NCBI GenBank assembly: GCA_031002005.1
Contig: JARYHS010011408.1
Span: 219,025,473-219,089,472, forward strand
Direction: 5' to 3'
Length of the DNA stretch: 64,000 bases
DNA from: Vandiemenella viatica
Lineage: Eukaryota; Arthropoda; Insecta; Orthoptera; Morabidae
Below, piece by piece: positions 23,611-35,625 of this stretch. Position 1 is the stretch's first letter; each line of letters starts with the position of its first letter. The notes under the pieces were generated by a model. That model ran no database searches and was not told where the DNA came from. It worked only from the letters and a program-made list of their open reading frames with translations. Both the position numbers and the translations under genes were made by a program.

Positions 23611-26065
23611 AAGTTTACAATAATTTGTTGTAATTAAATGTTCATGTTAGTTAAATTGTGCCTAAATCGTTTAGATAAAATATTTAATTTTTAACTATGC
23701 CGTGGTTTTTGTGTTGCAATACATTTGAATCGAGTTACTTATCATCCTATTATCGTTTAAATAACCCACTTTCTTTGTAAGAAGTGTCAAGCATATTAAT
23801 AACAGACTTTATCAAATTACCTAATTAATATCACAATGTATTGTCTTGGAAAGTGTATCGCTGAGTTTGAAAGCCGAAGCAGAAAGATGATTGAAAACAT
23901 GGGGAGAATGCTGCCTTAGTAATTCAGTTCAGGTCACGGCAGGGGCAGAGAATTAATAGGACTTGACAGGTTATTAAGGCTGAGGGAGGGAAGACTGATT
24001 TCAATAAACTTGCTGTGCTTTAACAAAGGGCGGTAAGGGGGCGTACCTCTCCACCCATCAGCAACCTGCGGGCGGCCTACCCATGAAGCCCTTAAAGTAT
24101 TCTCCCTCATTTCTCAATGCGTCAGTTTTCATTTATAGGGTGCAAGCTCATAACGAAAAGTAAGTATTATTTCAAACGTGAAAAATCCAGGTAGAAGTTA
24201 GTGATTTAGAAGTTCTATGCACATCGCTTCAGTCACAAAAGAATTTTAAACTGTACCCGTATTTTGGTGCTCTCCCAACAAATTAGTTGACATGAAAACA
24301 TTTGTGAAATAAGAATTTGTACTCGCAGATATTGTCCAAACGCAATATTCTGCGCTAGTTTCAATATTTTAAGTAGCAACCTGTTTCTACGACAGATTAA
24401 TGTAGAGGTTAATGTGTATAGAACTCCGTTTTTTTTTTTTATTCCTGGAATTAGATTGTAGGTAGTGTAGTAATCACTACGGTACTTTAAACAAAAACCT
24501 TTAGTCTTTGAGGTACATGAACTAACTGTTCACATAATTTAAACATATTCGCTGTTAATATTATAAATATAGTCACATTTATATAATATCGGTGATTATA
24601 TAAACTGTCTCAGATATTTGATTTTTAAAAGGTAAAAAGCTCCAATCCTGGAAAGAAGGAGGATCTTTGGTCGGCTGTTTTCTCTATAAAAATAGTTACT
24701 TACAAAAATAGAATGGAAAAGGTCGAATCTAGGAAGTAGTTAAAGAGATTTGGTGAACTGCAAGAGTTTTCAATTGTATTTGAAGGTATAAGCCCAAAGG
24801 CAATTAAGAAGCAAGATTGTATGGATAAGTTGTTATTGATGTGTAAATGGGAATATTTATAATGATTCCAAACAAAGGGCAAGTAGTTTAAAATGTTTGA
24901 CGAATTGTAAATCTCGAATAAATTATTTGAATTAATAATTGCAAAAAACAGTGCAATTTATAAAGAAACCAAGAAGATTTAGAACATATGGTTATATAAC
25001 TGATGTTAAATTGAAGTACAATATTAAGATTATTATTTTTCGGATAATTTTACAGCGTGGATATCGAACCTGGAATCGGACGAATGGGTATCAAAGGTAG
25101 ACCTATGAAACAGATCCGATATCCGGAGAAGGAAACTAAATATATTTTTAAAATAACTGAATTGTAAGGGGAAAGGCCACACAAATATATACTTGTGGTG
25201 GTGAGCCCTTTACAAGTATTTATTCAACAGCAGGTTTTGTGGGCCTAAGCATCCCTTCTTGCAGTTAAGTTTCAAGGAAAGCATCGTGGAGATTTGAAGT
25301 CCGGTGTTGCTTAAATTAGTTAGTCTATCACTGGCCTAAGAAAATGCCTGAATAATGCTGATATAGATTTCAGTAGAGACGGGAAGTAAGGTGTAATAAT
25401 TGCATTATAACCCTCTGCATCTTGTTTCATTGACTTACAGTACGTAAAGTCAGTCTATTTTCACTTGCTGTATGGACAACTCAAAACCCTCGGGAGTTTG
25501 TTGCTTCCGCGAATATCTCTTTTCGAAGTGGATCGGCTTGAAGCATGGTAGACGGAATAACATTTCAGCGACAGCGACAACATTTGTGGCGGTGATCTCA
25601 GTTTTGAGTTTAAACACCGACGCCTCAGTAGACATTTTCCGTGTCCCGGCCAGCTTCCGTTCACGTGATCACGCCCGACCTGGAAGGTGTCTGTGTTCTG
25701 GAAACACAAACAGCTCTGCACACCATCATAACTATTCGTGACGGTTTAATGTCTCACAGAATATTTTTTAGCAGTAGCTATATGCACGGCATGACTTTTG
25801 CAACCATGAATTGGTTAGTCTGTGATATCCATATATCTTTACTGAATCGTGTGATAGGTCTGGATGTGTACACATCTTTAATATTACAATATGGTTTACC
25901 GAAATATTGTAAAGTGTGTTCGTATTATTGTGTTTGTCCTGTCCCCCTTACCTTCATTTGTTGCAAGAAGGAGGTTACTTTTTCTAACATTCTTTTTTTT
26001 CAATGCCTAACGGCAGTATTATTGTCACCATTATATAAAAATTTTTTTATATAAAATAACCTGCC
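23611..26065. other. No recognised feature
   Basis: AT-rich. 25480-25740 is GC-richer and open on both strands for 60-137 codons, with no domain recognised. Nothing else stands out. Confidence 0.4.
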
Positions 26066-26250
26066 ACTGTGACTACACGCGTTAAAGGCACCAGCAGTCA
26101 GGATTGGGGAGATACAATGGGACAAGTTTCAAGTCATGGTCCCCCGCATATCAGCCGTCCTGGTTGCGGTTCTTACGTGGTTTTCCGAAATCACCTATGC
26201 GAATGCTGGCACAGTACCCAGATTCTTCCTCGTCAACTAAAAATTAAGAA
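26066..26250 (+). mobile_element. SINE-like repeat, family S5
   Basis: The phrase ATATCAGCCGTCCTGGTTGC followed by GTGGTTTTCCGAAATCACC resembles the tRNA-SINE body arrangement seen in orthopteran repeats, from memory. Similar words occur at 59.3-60.0 kb (TATCGGCCGTCCTGATTACG). No poly-A tail or target duplication was located. Confidence 0.35.
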
Positions 26251-26591
26251 GAAAAAAACCATTGGCAGTAATTGGCGACTACCGACAGAAGTTAAAACTT
26301 AAAACTATGAATATCATACGCGCAACACGTCATACTTATAGCTACGGTGACGCGAACTCAAGATTTTACCCATCCAAAAATTGCCCAACGCACCTAAAGA
26401 AGTTTTCACTTAAAAAATTTAATTTAGTCCACAACCCGAAGATCGATCGAATTTTAATGAAGCAGATGTACCAAGCTATGGTGTCAGAGGCAGGAAGGCC
26501 AATTCCCTTCCTCAGAGGCCTACAGCTTAACGTGAAATCAGAACCAAGGAACGTCCCGTCGTAGCTCACATAATCAAATACAACACCTAAA

Positions 26592-26690
26592 AATCCCTGC
26601 TCACCACGGGATTTAACCCCTGCGACCGGAGAGAGAAACTTTCTGAAGTAAGCGTCTTAAGCGCTGAGCTACCAGACCACCTTGTTTTGA
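26592..26690 (-). mobile_element. SINE family S3, tRNA-like head only
   Basis: The minus strand reads GGTGGTCTGGTAGCTCAGCG ... CTTAAGACGCTT ... GGGGTTAAATCCCG, matching the head of the S3 copies at 56.9 and 62.8 kb (A-box and B-box region). The body is not recognisable, and the anticodon arm and acceptor stem do not form a tRNA gene. Confidence 0.55.
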
Positions 26691-28744
26691 AATATACATG
26701 TGCTAAGTACAATCAAAATCGGATAAAACCTACGGGTATGTATGAACAACGTTGATAGAAATTAAGGTGAGGGCGAAAGGAGGAGAGGGTTTAGATTTTT
26801 GTAAATCAAACTTAAACAGTATTTTTCTATTTGTTTTAAAATATACGTATGCAAAGTTCCATCACAATCGTATAAAGACGGTGTCTTTGTATGATGAAAA
26901 CTGGAAAGAAACATTCATTTTTATATATCAGACATACAAGTATAATCTATACTTTCACTGCTGTCCAAGTGCAACATGTCATACTTATAGCTACAGATAT
27001 ACTGTGAACATTAGCATGTTGGTGACGTGAATTCATAAGATTTTACCCATCCAAAAAGCGTCCAACGCACATATCACGTCATAGCATGCATGTGACGGGA
27101 AATTGTGAGCTCACAGATTTACCCCCGTCCAAACATGGCCTAACGCGCCAAAAGAAGTTTTCACTTACAAAAACAAAACAATAGAACTTAAGTTAGACGA
27201 ATCACCGACAGATAGAAACACTTAAGCGTCCTCATTGTTGCAGGAAGTGACAAATCCTTGTTCTCAGTAGCCAGTGGAAAAACATGAAAAATGCTCAGTT
27301 ACAAACATAAACAAACTACTTTTAGAAATTTGTTTTAAAAAAGCAATATCTTTTCATCACACTACAAGAAATTACGGAAAGCTTGATGACTGAAATTGTG
27401 CTCAGAAAACAGATAGCAAACGCACAATATATGTTCCACTAAGAACTAGCGTATCGTAAATCCTTACAACAGGAACTGATCGTGGAGATCTATATCAGTG
27501 TGGCCAGCGAACACCGTGGGACCTGCAGATCTTTGCAGCTGGTGGATCAGGCACCCAACACCTGCTCGCTGTTCCTCAGTATCCTCATAAACGCAGCTAC
27601 CGATTACAAAGAAAGTTCCTTGGGGTATCGGCCCTTTTCAGGGAGAGGTTTTGAAACTTGAGCAACATCGTCATTGTCTGGAGGGATAACTTTAACAAGG
27701 AGTCAAATATTCAATATGACTGCTTCAGCACTATATCTTCTTATATTTACTTGCCAAAACAGAAATGGCTCTTCTACCTAAAAGAAAATATATTTTTTTC
27801 ACTCGTAGTAGGAAATTTTATTACTGAATTTATTTTATTACTGTATTTAGTAATTGTAGATACTGACGAATGGTCTACCAGTCATTTGCAAAATTTTCGC
27901 TTCTTCTGAAAACAGCTTTCCACAATGAAGTGTCTATATATCATGAAAGCGTAATTTTAGCAGGAAAACATGTAGAAACTTAGAAAAGAAAACTATTTTT
28001 TACAAGACACTCTCTCTCTGCTGAAGTTGAGAAACACTGCAATTATTTTTATTATGTGCTTATTTATTTATGTGCAACGTCTTGTTTAAAATTTAAGGTT
28101 GCCACTTCTGGCATTACTTTGTTAGGCGTTCCACAGTTTTAATGACCACAGTTATGTTTATTGTGATAACTGATAATGAATGAAATATGTTCTGAGCAAT
28201 TTAATATGATGGATAAATATTGACTAAAATTGACATGCTTACTAACACAAAAGAAAATTATTTACGTTTAGTTTCAGATAGCTTTGAATTATTTTGTAGA
28301 ATTTAGTGCCGTAAATTAAGCGAAAGCATTAAGCTCTAATGAATTTTTGAAAGATCAGCTTCATCCACTCATTTTTTATTTTCTTGCCAGTCTTCGGTTT
28401 AAAGCCTTCATTCTGTTAAAGTAATTCTATGAGAAGCCTTCTTTTCTCTTCTACAGAATTTGAAGAAACTGAAAAAGACCTTAATGCCTTATAGAAAGCC
28501 TTGCAGACTTTTATTTGTTTCAGCAGAGAGCATATTTTCTTAGCACAACTATTCTGAATTAATAGCATCGCATGTTTTCTGCATAATATTCTCAAATCTC
28601 AAAGTTTTTGCTGCCAAAAAATCGACTGATATGCGATATCAAGTTATTGACGAATCACACTAATCGACCTTTTCTTGCCTGATCACGCTTGGTCGATAAG
28701 CGCTAAAGCTTTAGATTTCTCACTCTACAGATTCGGTTCCAGCA
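26691..28744. other. No recognised feature
   Basis: AT-rich throughout apart from 27480-27640, which is of mixed composition. No gene or repeat was recognised. Two similar strings (GCAACA/CGTCATACTTATAGCTAC near 26330 and 26967, with ATTTTACCCATCCAAAAA near 26363 and 27038) suggest a diverged local duplication. Confidence 0.4.
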
Positions 28745-28912
28745 ATTCATTTTTTGGCTTTCGATAGTTTCCCAAAATCTCTCCATGCAAATGCCTGGAT
28801 GATTCCTTCAAAAATTCATGTCCTGTATTCTGTCCATTTTCTAACACACAATTTTCTCCCCCTCTCATGACCCCGTTGTCGAGGAACCACAAAACCGTAA
28901 ATAAAAATAATA
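28745..28912 (+). mobile_element. SINE family S1, old body fragment
   Basis: S1 body words survive in order: ATAGTTTCCCAAAATCTCTCC, TGCAAATGCCTGGATGATTCC, CTCATGACCCCGTTGTCGAGG. The tRNA head is gone. Heavy divergence implies an old insertion. Confidence 0.65.
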
Positions 28913-29885
28913 TATCTTTCCTGAAAATTAGGAAGGGTCCCAGCGTTAAAGTTAATAATGAATCTGTAACTTGTCTTCAAGCCGGCACTTGTCGTTTCTA
29001 CCAGCGTATCCAGCATCCACACGACATCCGTCCCCCGTGACTCATAGACTATGCTACTCTGATTATGTTTGGCAAACACGCGCCGCGCACTCCCTGTTAA
29101 GTGCCGTGTGTTTGTTCGCACATTACACCGAACGTCGACATGCTAGCACATGTAGTAGGGTTTCTGCCTGTCATTGCTCTTCTTTAAAAGGTTCTCTCTC
29201 TAAGTAAGAGCAACCGAATATGTGTAAAGAACGTAATTGGTCAGCTGAAGTTTGAGAGATTGTAAACACAGTCAAAGGTCGAAAACACTTTACGACGAAA
29301 CTGAGATGTTCTCAATTACGTGGTAGGAAGAGCACAGATTGAGGTATAGAAGTCAGTTGCTGCTACAACTACTGGTGCGTTCTTTGGCATCTTAATAAAT
29401 GTTTGGGTTAATTATTATGATTACTGGCTTCTAAGGTCGTAAAAAAGGCCGGTTGAACGTGTTCTAAATTAATAACCTGGCTTATTTAAACAGAATTATA
29501 ATCATAGCAATTATTTCTAAAAAAAAAATTTTTGTGACTAGCCACATTCCTTCTTTCATACTTAACCAAAATCAAAAAATTAAGGTATCATTTTAAATAT
29601 TAAGTTCTCCGCTTTGGAAACATCACTAATTAAGAAAGGAATTTTCAGAAATTAAGCCCGTAAACGGCAAAATTATGAATAAACGAGTTCACCGATAGTT
29701 TACAGTAAAGCTACTATGCTGCGCTGGCGTCGATAAGCAGTGATCGTATTACCTCTAGATAGCAGCACAAAACATCTACATTTTCGCACGCATAATCCAG
29801 TTAACAAATAAACAATTGTTGCTACAAAGTGAGCTACTTCAGTGCTAAGCTACGCTGGTGTGAATAAGGAGTGATCGCATCATCG
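28913..29885. other. No recognised feature
   Basis: 28990-29200 is of mixed composition, with a 101-codon minus-strand frame without a known domain. The remainder is AT-rich, with nothing recognised. Confidence 0.4.
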
Positions 29886-30246
29886 CTAAGCCGCGTTCCC
29901 ATGACGTCTTGTAACGAAGGCGGGACGGGACGGGACGGGTCGGATACTCAACAACACGCCATGGGAACAGGACCGCGTCTGCTAGCGGGGACGAGACGCA
30001 GCTACCCACTCTGAGTCGGAAAACATCACAGGCGTGCGTAGCAGTGCGCTGTTGCCATTGGTTTGCTGCAGCGGTGCGCACCCTTTCTGTTGCTGTAAAG
30101 TGCTCTGTGCCACACGACACTAGGCAACGTGGTGGAGAGGTGGCGGCGAGGTAAGCGAGGGCTAACCTGTGGCGCGCGCTCGTCCCTACGCTTCGGATAA
30201 TGAGGTGCCGCCTCCGTTACAAGAGATAGTGGGAACGCAGCTTTAG
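29886..30246. mobile_element. GC-rich inverted-repeat element, 361 bp
   Basis: The left end CTAAGCCGCGTTCCCATGAC ... TCTTGTAACGAAGGCGG is mirrored by the right end (reverse complement CTAAAGCTGCGTTCCCACTA ... TCTTGTAACGGAGGCGG). The interior is CpG-rich and contains a short array GGGACGGGACGGGACGGG. Frames of 75-91 codons on the minus strand have no domain. It looks like a MITE, but a target duplication was not found. Confidence 0.6.
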
Positions 30247-32077
30247 ATGTCACGACATATCACAGAGATATGGATAAACTGTGTATGTTTTCTAGATTAA
30301 GGAGCTTTCTGTACATTTTTGTTTTGTTCGTAAACATTTCATCATTTCTAAACGTTTGGTAAGACGTTGTATTTGTTTTGCTACGTAGCTGTTCAGATGA
30401 CAAACAAAAAAGTTTTATAAATGAGTCGGTTCTTCTTTTATCCTCCTACAAACCACCAACCTCGTTATTCATCGTATATTACATATTATTCGCGAAGCTT
30501 TCGTACAGGCATCCTAGTGTTACAAATTCATTGTTCTATATCAATCTTGTTTCCTGTTAACTATGGTCGTTTAGCGTATGCCTGAGACGAGAAGGATGAC
30601 AAAGAACAAATTTAGCATACATAACAGCGAGAAATCTGCTTCAATTCGAACTCATATTTACCCGAGCAATCCTGTGATGAAACCATTACGTCAATTGCGG
30701 AAAGTTACGTTGTATAGAAATTGAAGGTATTATTTAATTAATTATTAAAACATGAGTTGCTAAACTCTACGCTGTACTACATCTAGATGGCTGTCTCTTT
30801 TTTTTTTTTTTTACAGAAGGCGGTGCATGTCGGCACTCTAATAACACGAATGTAAATAATTCTTCAATGATGATACTTCAGTGAGACGTGAATCAAATAA
30901 AAATCAGTTACATTCCCGTTCTTTACTGGGAATTAATCACCTAAGGATCTGCAGAATAATGACTTGCAAGAACATTGCACTGAAAGCGGTGTGTTTATCG
31001 AATAGGAATACACACACATTTTCATTAACCAGCATGTATCACGATATTCTTGACCACAGTGTCGCGTATACAACAATTACAGCGAGATGCACGAAGGGAT
31101 AAAGTGAGCCATTCAAAGTGTGAACCTTATTGCCTGCAGCTTATGAAGCGGTCATTGCTACAACAGGCAACGACACGAGAAGCCGTGTCAGAGTTAAGCG
31201 CATACCGAGGGAGACTGCTTCTTTCCAAAGTACATTTTTGTTGCAGCCTCCACGTTAAATGTATATATAGTGAGAATACTTTGTTTTACGAGAGACGAGG
31301 GCCGTCGTAAAAGAGGCGGAGATCGTAAGTCACGTGACTAACGAAGCAGGTCGTTGAAGACGCAGTACATCAACGCGGCAGTTAAAAAGCGCACGACACA
31401 GGTTAACACGACCCCTCGGCTAGGCTAGTGCGCTAGATAAATCTCGACCTCATCCTCGATTATCTGTTCTTTCCCTGCATAGGTTCGTGACTCATTACAC
31501 AGGTATTTAATACCTTCTTCAAGGCTACATTCCTAACGTTTTATTTTTTTTCATTTGCAACTGCTGAACTCTATTTAAATTCCAAGATTTTTAAGAACAT
31601 AGTCAAAACTATCGCTTACTTTTTCTTGTGTCTTGCTCGAAATAAAACAGACTCTTTTCTTTCATGTGGCGAAATAGGGTTAATGTCGTGTGAAACCATT
31701 TGTTCATATGCTTCATTGTTATCCCAGTAAGTATGCATTTTTCACTTGTAAGCTTACAATTAGCTATATATTAAACACGTCATTAAAACTAAGGTTTAAC
31801 TACACAATTTGGACGTAGATTTGAACTGAATACACAAGAAACCTTAAGAACTTTAAACTCGCTGGTAATGGTTTCTGTTTAAAGATATCGGTCATTACTT
31901 TGCATTGATGTAACTTCTCGAAACAATCTCAATTTAATTTATCATATTTTTATTTAGTCATGAATACTCACAAACGTGCTTTCAATTAAAAACTTATTTC
32001 ATCTTATCCAGTATCTGAAGACTTATCCTAGGCAGAATACGAGTACAAGCACCAAATATTTTAACTGCATTAGCAAA
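30247..32077. other. No recognised feature
   Basis: AT-rich, with a T-run at 30798-30812. Nothing was recognised. Confidence 0.4.
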
Positions 32078-32286
32078 TTTTTTACTTATAGCTTTATGCC
32101 TCGTCGATTTCGTCATTAGAGGCGGGATGGGATTGGAGACAAGGAACGGGAAGGAATTCGGTCATGGCCTTTTGAAGGAAGCATCCTGGCATTCGCCTGG
32201 AGTAATTTGGGGAAACCATGGAAAACCTAAATCTGGATACCCGGACGGGGATTCGAACCCGTGTCATCCCGAATGCGAGGCCAGAC
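32078..32286 (-). mobile_element. SINE family S1, head-truncated
   Basis: Reverse-oriented S1 body: GCTTTATGCCTCGTCGATTT, GAGGCGGGATGGGATTGG, GGAAGGAATTCGGTCATGGC, CCGGACGGGGATTCGAACCC (reverse B-box) and GAATGCGAGGCCAGA. The final head bases (A-box side) are missing. Confidence 0.9.
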
Positions 32287-32339
32287 TTAATTTTCTCCTT
32301 GGAATATTTTTCTCCCCTGGCTTTTCCCATGAAGGAAGT

Positions 32340-32500
32340 GTTTACTATTTTTAGCTGACTGTGATGTGTGTATATTATGTGAAGTGTGTTGTGAATGAAT
32401 GAAAGATGGAAGAAGGGAGAGTGTCACCAGGTTTGTCTTCCTCATCAGACGGACGAATCACCATTAACAATATCGTATGCCCCTGAATTCGCTAGAGTTA
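32340..32500 (-). mobile_element. SINE-like family S4, body fragment
   Basis: The words TTGTGAATGAATGAAAGATG, GAAGAAGGGAGAG, AGACGGACGAATCACCATTA and ACAATATCGTATG match, in the same order, the copies at 44.7 and 63.6 kb. The tRNA-like head at the high-coordinate end is absent here. It lies directly beside an S1 copy. Confidence 0.6.
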
Positions 32501-33052
32501 CTTTATTTGAAAATATAATCACTTCCGTACGTCCACCAGTGTTTTTAAAAATAAGCAACAAATATTTGTTGAAGTGTTATACAGTTTGCAGCGTCCTTTA
32601 TGAACGAATACTAGTTGTGCTGGTATAATACGTTGTTGCCCAAGCTTAACGCGTAGTCTGTAAGATTTGACAGGTTGTAATCCCCCCCATTAACCCCTGG
32701 AGAGCCCCGATCCTTGGGGAGTGGCTGTAATTGAATTATCACCAACACCTGCACCACGGGGCGACCCGCGAACGTCTCTAGGGATCCCGAGCCAGCTACC
32801 TGCTACACTCCCACGCCTTAGCGATGGCGAGAAAAACGAGACATCAAGGCGGCAAAAAAATAGCTGCAGATCACTCCCCCTTGCCTTTGTCAACCGTTTC
32901 CGGTATCTTTGCAAAGAAGCAAACTCGTGACTGTCCACTAGGAGTCGGTCACAAAAGGAATCTTTTACAACTGCGCCAATCATCAAATTATTTTCACTGT
33001 TATTGTGTTTCATAGGGCCGCTGTCTTCTCATTTGTGTTTCTATCTTCACGC
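32501..33052. other. No recognised feature
   Basis: 32690-32960 is GC-richer and open for 60-107 codons in several frames on both strands. No family was recognised. Confidence 0.4.
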
Positions 33053-33195
33053 TGAGCTCATTGGATGAGTGGTTGACTTTCCGATTGAATATTCAGGAGG
33101 ATACCGGTTTGATATCTTCCTTGGTCATCCAGCTTTCGATCTATCATGGTTTCCCGAAATTATTGCAGGACTTCAAAGGTTGTGGCTAAAATCCT
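33053..33195 (+). mobile_element. SINE family S1, highly degenerate
   Basis: GAGCTCATTGGATGAGTGGT corresponds to the head, GGATACCGGTTTGATATC to the B-box, GGTCATCCAGCTTTCGAT and ATGGTTTCCCGAAATTATTG to the body start. An S2 copy has inserted just downstream. Confidence 0.6.
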
Positions 33196-33236
33196 TCTAG
33201 TCTCGTCTTTCTCATCACCTCTTAACTCTAATCACG

Positions 33237-33488
33237 CCGGCCTCGGTAGCGTAGGGGCTAGAGTATTGGCCCCGCGTGCCGAAGGTCGCCTGTTCGAGTC
33301 CGGTCGAGGGCATGGGTGTTTAAGTGTTGTGTGTCTGTGTGAATGTCCTTTCCGTCCTGAGATGTCCATACTTAGAAGTTACCATATATAAACACTGGAT
33401 GACTGATTCACTGGAACCTATATGATAATCACATTGAGCTGGCTGTATGCCTCAGTTGCCGAAAGCCATTTTTTTTTTTTTTTAAAAT
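33237..33488 (+). mobile_element. SINE family S2, full length
   Basis: The head GCCTCGGTAGCGTAGGGGCT contains an A-box-like region. The B-box-like TGTTCGAGTCC is at 33291-33301, followed by GAGGGCATGGGTGTTTAAGT. The 3' part has ATTGAGCTGGCTGTATGCCT and ends in poly-T then a short A-run. An exact 11-base duplication CTCTAATCACG at 33226-33236 and 33489-33499 fixes both ends. Confidence 0.92.
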
Positions 33489-33499
33489 CTCTAATCACG

Positions 33500-35379
33500 A
33501 CCTTCCCCTACCCCAAAAATAGCTCATTTTAATAAATCCATAATATCATATACATCCATAAAATCGTATTTTTAAGCTCTATTATCCCTCTAAGTCTTTA
33601 CCTCCCACACTCGATGAAGACAAAAGCGTGAGCACTCCATTTGAGTAATCGAATAGCAAATCAGCAGCTCAATGTGAACTTCTGCCAGCAAAGAGTTGAA
33701 CATAATTTCTACCATAAGTATCTTTGCATGCCCTTAGACCATTACTTAACGTTCAAAAAAACAACTTTAAAATACAAGTCGGAAACTTAAGATACTGAAC
33801 ATCGTGAAGGAACTAGTCGGCACTGATGCTGATGCAGCCTTACTACGAACGACTGCCCTCACCATGGTTTACCCTGAATATTGTGCAGCAGAGTGGCACA
33901 GTTGTGCCCGTACTAGAAAATCGACGTTCGTCTGAACGAGTGTATGAGAGTCACAACTGGTACACTAAAATTCACCTCTATCCCTTGGCTACCTATCACC
34001 AGAGGTATACCAGAGGTAAGACGTCAAGAAGCAACGGCACAATCCTCAAGGTTTTCCAATCCACGAGGTCCTTAACGACTGGTCTTATATCTAGTAATCC
34101 ATTATGGCATGATGTATCTGATTCCTGGTGGTGAGAAAGCTAGAACCCTGCTCCAGTGAAACACTAAGGAATTCAAGATGCAACAACGAGACTTCCGGCT
34201 TTCCATCTGAAGAGAGACTAGTGGGTTAAACTAAACCACCCAAGGACAGGCCACGCCAGTTACTTAACCTTGCCATAAGTAAATAAATAACAAATTAACT
34301 AATCTGATGTAACTTCAAATGTGTTTCGTTATTCGACAAACCTTTTGCCTCATTCTTCAATGATCGTTTTGTACTTTAAATGCCACCCGAATTTTCAACA
34401 ACATTCTAGTGTATCACATTTCGTATGCTTTAAATTTGCTTTTTTCAGATAGCATGAAATAGCTGGGGATTGTGAGAAAAATCTAAACAAATATCCAGGA
34501 ATGGTTTCATAATTTATGCTTCTGAAAATATGCGCTGGTTTTTTAAAAAGTAACAATTATTTGACAGCACGTTATGAAATAAAATGCCTGAACCTTTTCG
34601 TATACGTTCTGGCACTGCCCAATATGTGCCCTTACATGAAGTTGTGACATAGGCTATGCTCTTACCTTCACGCTGCATATTTAACAATCGATTACTTGCA
34701 AGATTTATGTAATCGATGCGAGTGTAACATCCTGAAATTCATATAATAAAGCTGTAACAGTGCAGAAATTCTCCATCGGTGAGAAAATAGTGCACCATTG
34801 GGTAGAATCGTTTAAATGATGGTCAACATCAAGGTGTGAGGAGGGACGTTCTGCTCATTCGGTGATTTATATGTGATAAGATGGGCAGTGCTGCCACTAT
34901 TACTCATGAAAATAGGACCATTTTACATCAGAGCCTCCCAAATCCTGACGTTGCTCCATATGAGATACGAAGATTTGCGAGTGATGATGGTATCTTAGAA
35001 ATAATGCATTCACGACTGACATTGTTACTCTACTGTCGTGTTGCCGAAACGTATTTGAAACCTAACTGGTTTCTGTAAATAAGCTATTCCTTTCATTACC
35101 AATTTTTGTAAACATCGAGGTATTTTTTCCCCCAGAGTTAAAGTGTATAAGAGGGAAAAAAAAAATCACTGAACAACGGTAGGTGTATAAAGAACAGCTC
35201 TTATATAGAATTGTACTGATATTATCCTTACAAGCCATCTGTGCTGTAGAAAAGTTGAAATTAAACCTATTATTTATCTAATTGCAATGATGCAGCTTAT
35301 CCTAAAGTCATAAGCAATTTTTACAAGTAAAAACACGTCAATAAACTCGCCGGTGTTTCTGTGAGGAAATACAACTTGA
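33500..35379. other. No recognised feature
   Basis: AT-rich, with a 102-codon plus-strand frame (33826-34134) of no known family. Nothing else was recognised. Confidence 0.4.
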
Positions 35380-35625
35380 GCAGGTTCAAACCAGGGCGCC
35401 TCGTACTGGCCGACTTGATCGCGGTTTTGAGACGGCTTCCTGCGATCGCCTAGGGCCTAGGCGGTTGCTGGTTCGGTCCCCAACTTCCACCTCAAGAACC
35501 ACACATTTCACAAAAAAGAACACAATTTACACGTTCCGAAGACAGATAGCAGCATATAGCTCCTCCCACCCCTCCCCCACCTTGTTAGAATAGGATCGGC
35601 GATCAGTCACTGAAGCGGGCTTGAT
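35380..35625 (+). mobile_element. SINE-like repeat, family S5
   Basis: A B-box-like GGTTCGGTCCCC occurs at about 35471-35482. The following body has ACACAATTTACACGTTCCGA, GATAGCAGCATATAG, a C-rich tract and CACTGAAGCGGGCTTGATGA. The same order (AATTTACATGAATCGCAGATAGCAG, poly-C, CTGAAGCAGGCGGTCTGA) occurs at 60.05-60.2 kb, so both are copies of one interspersed repeat. Confidence 0.5.
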
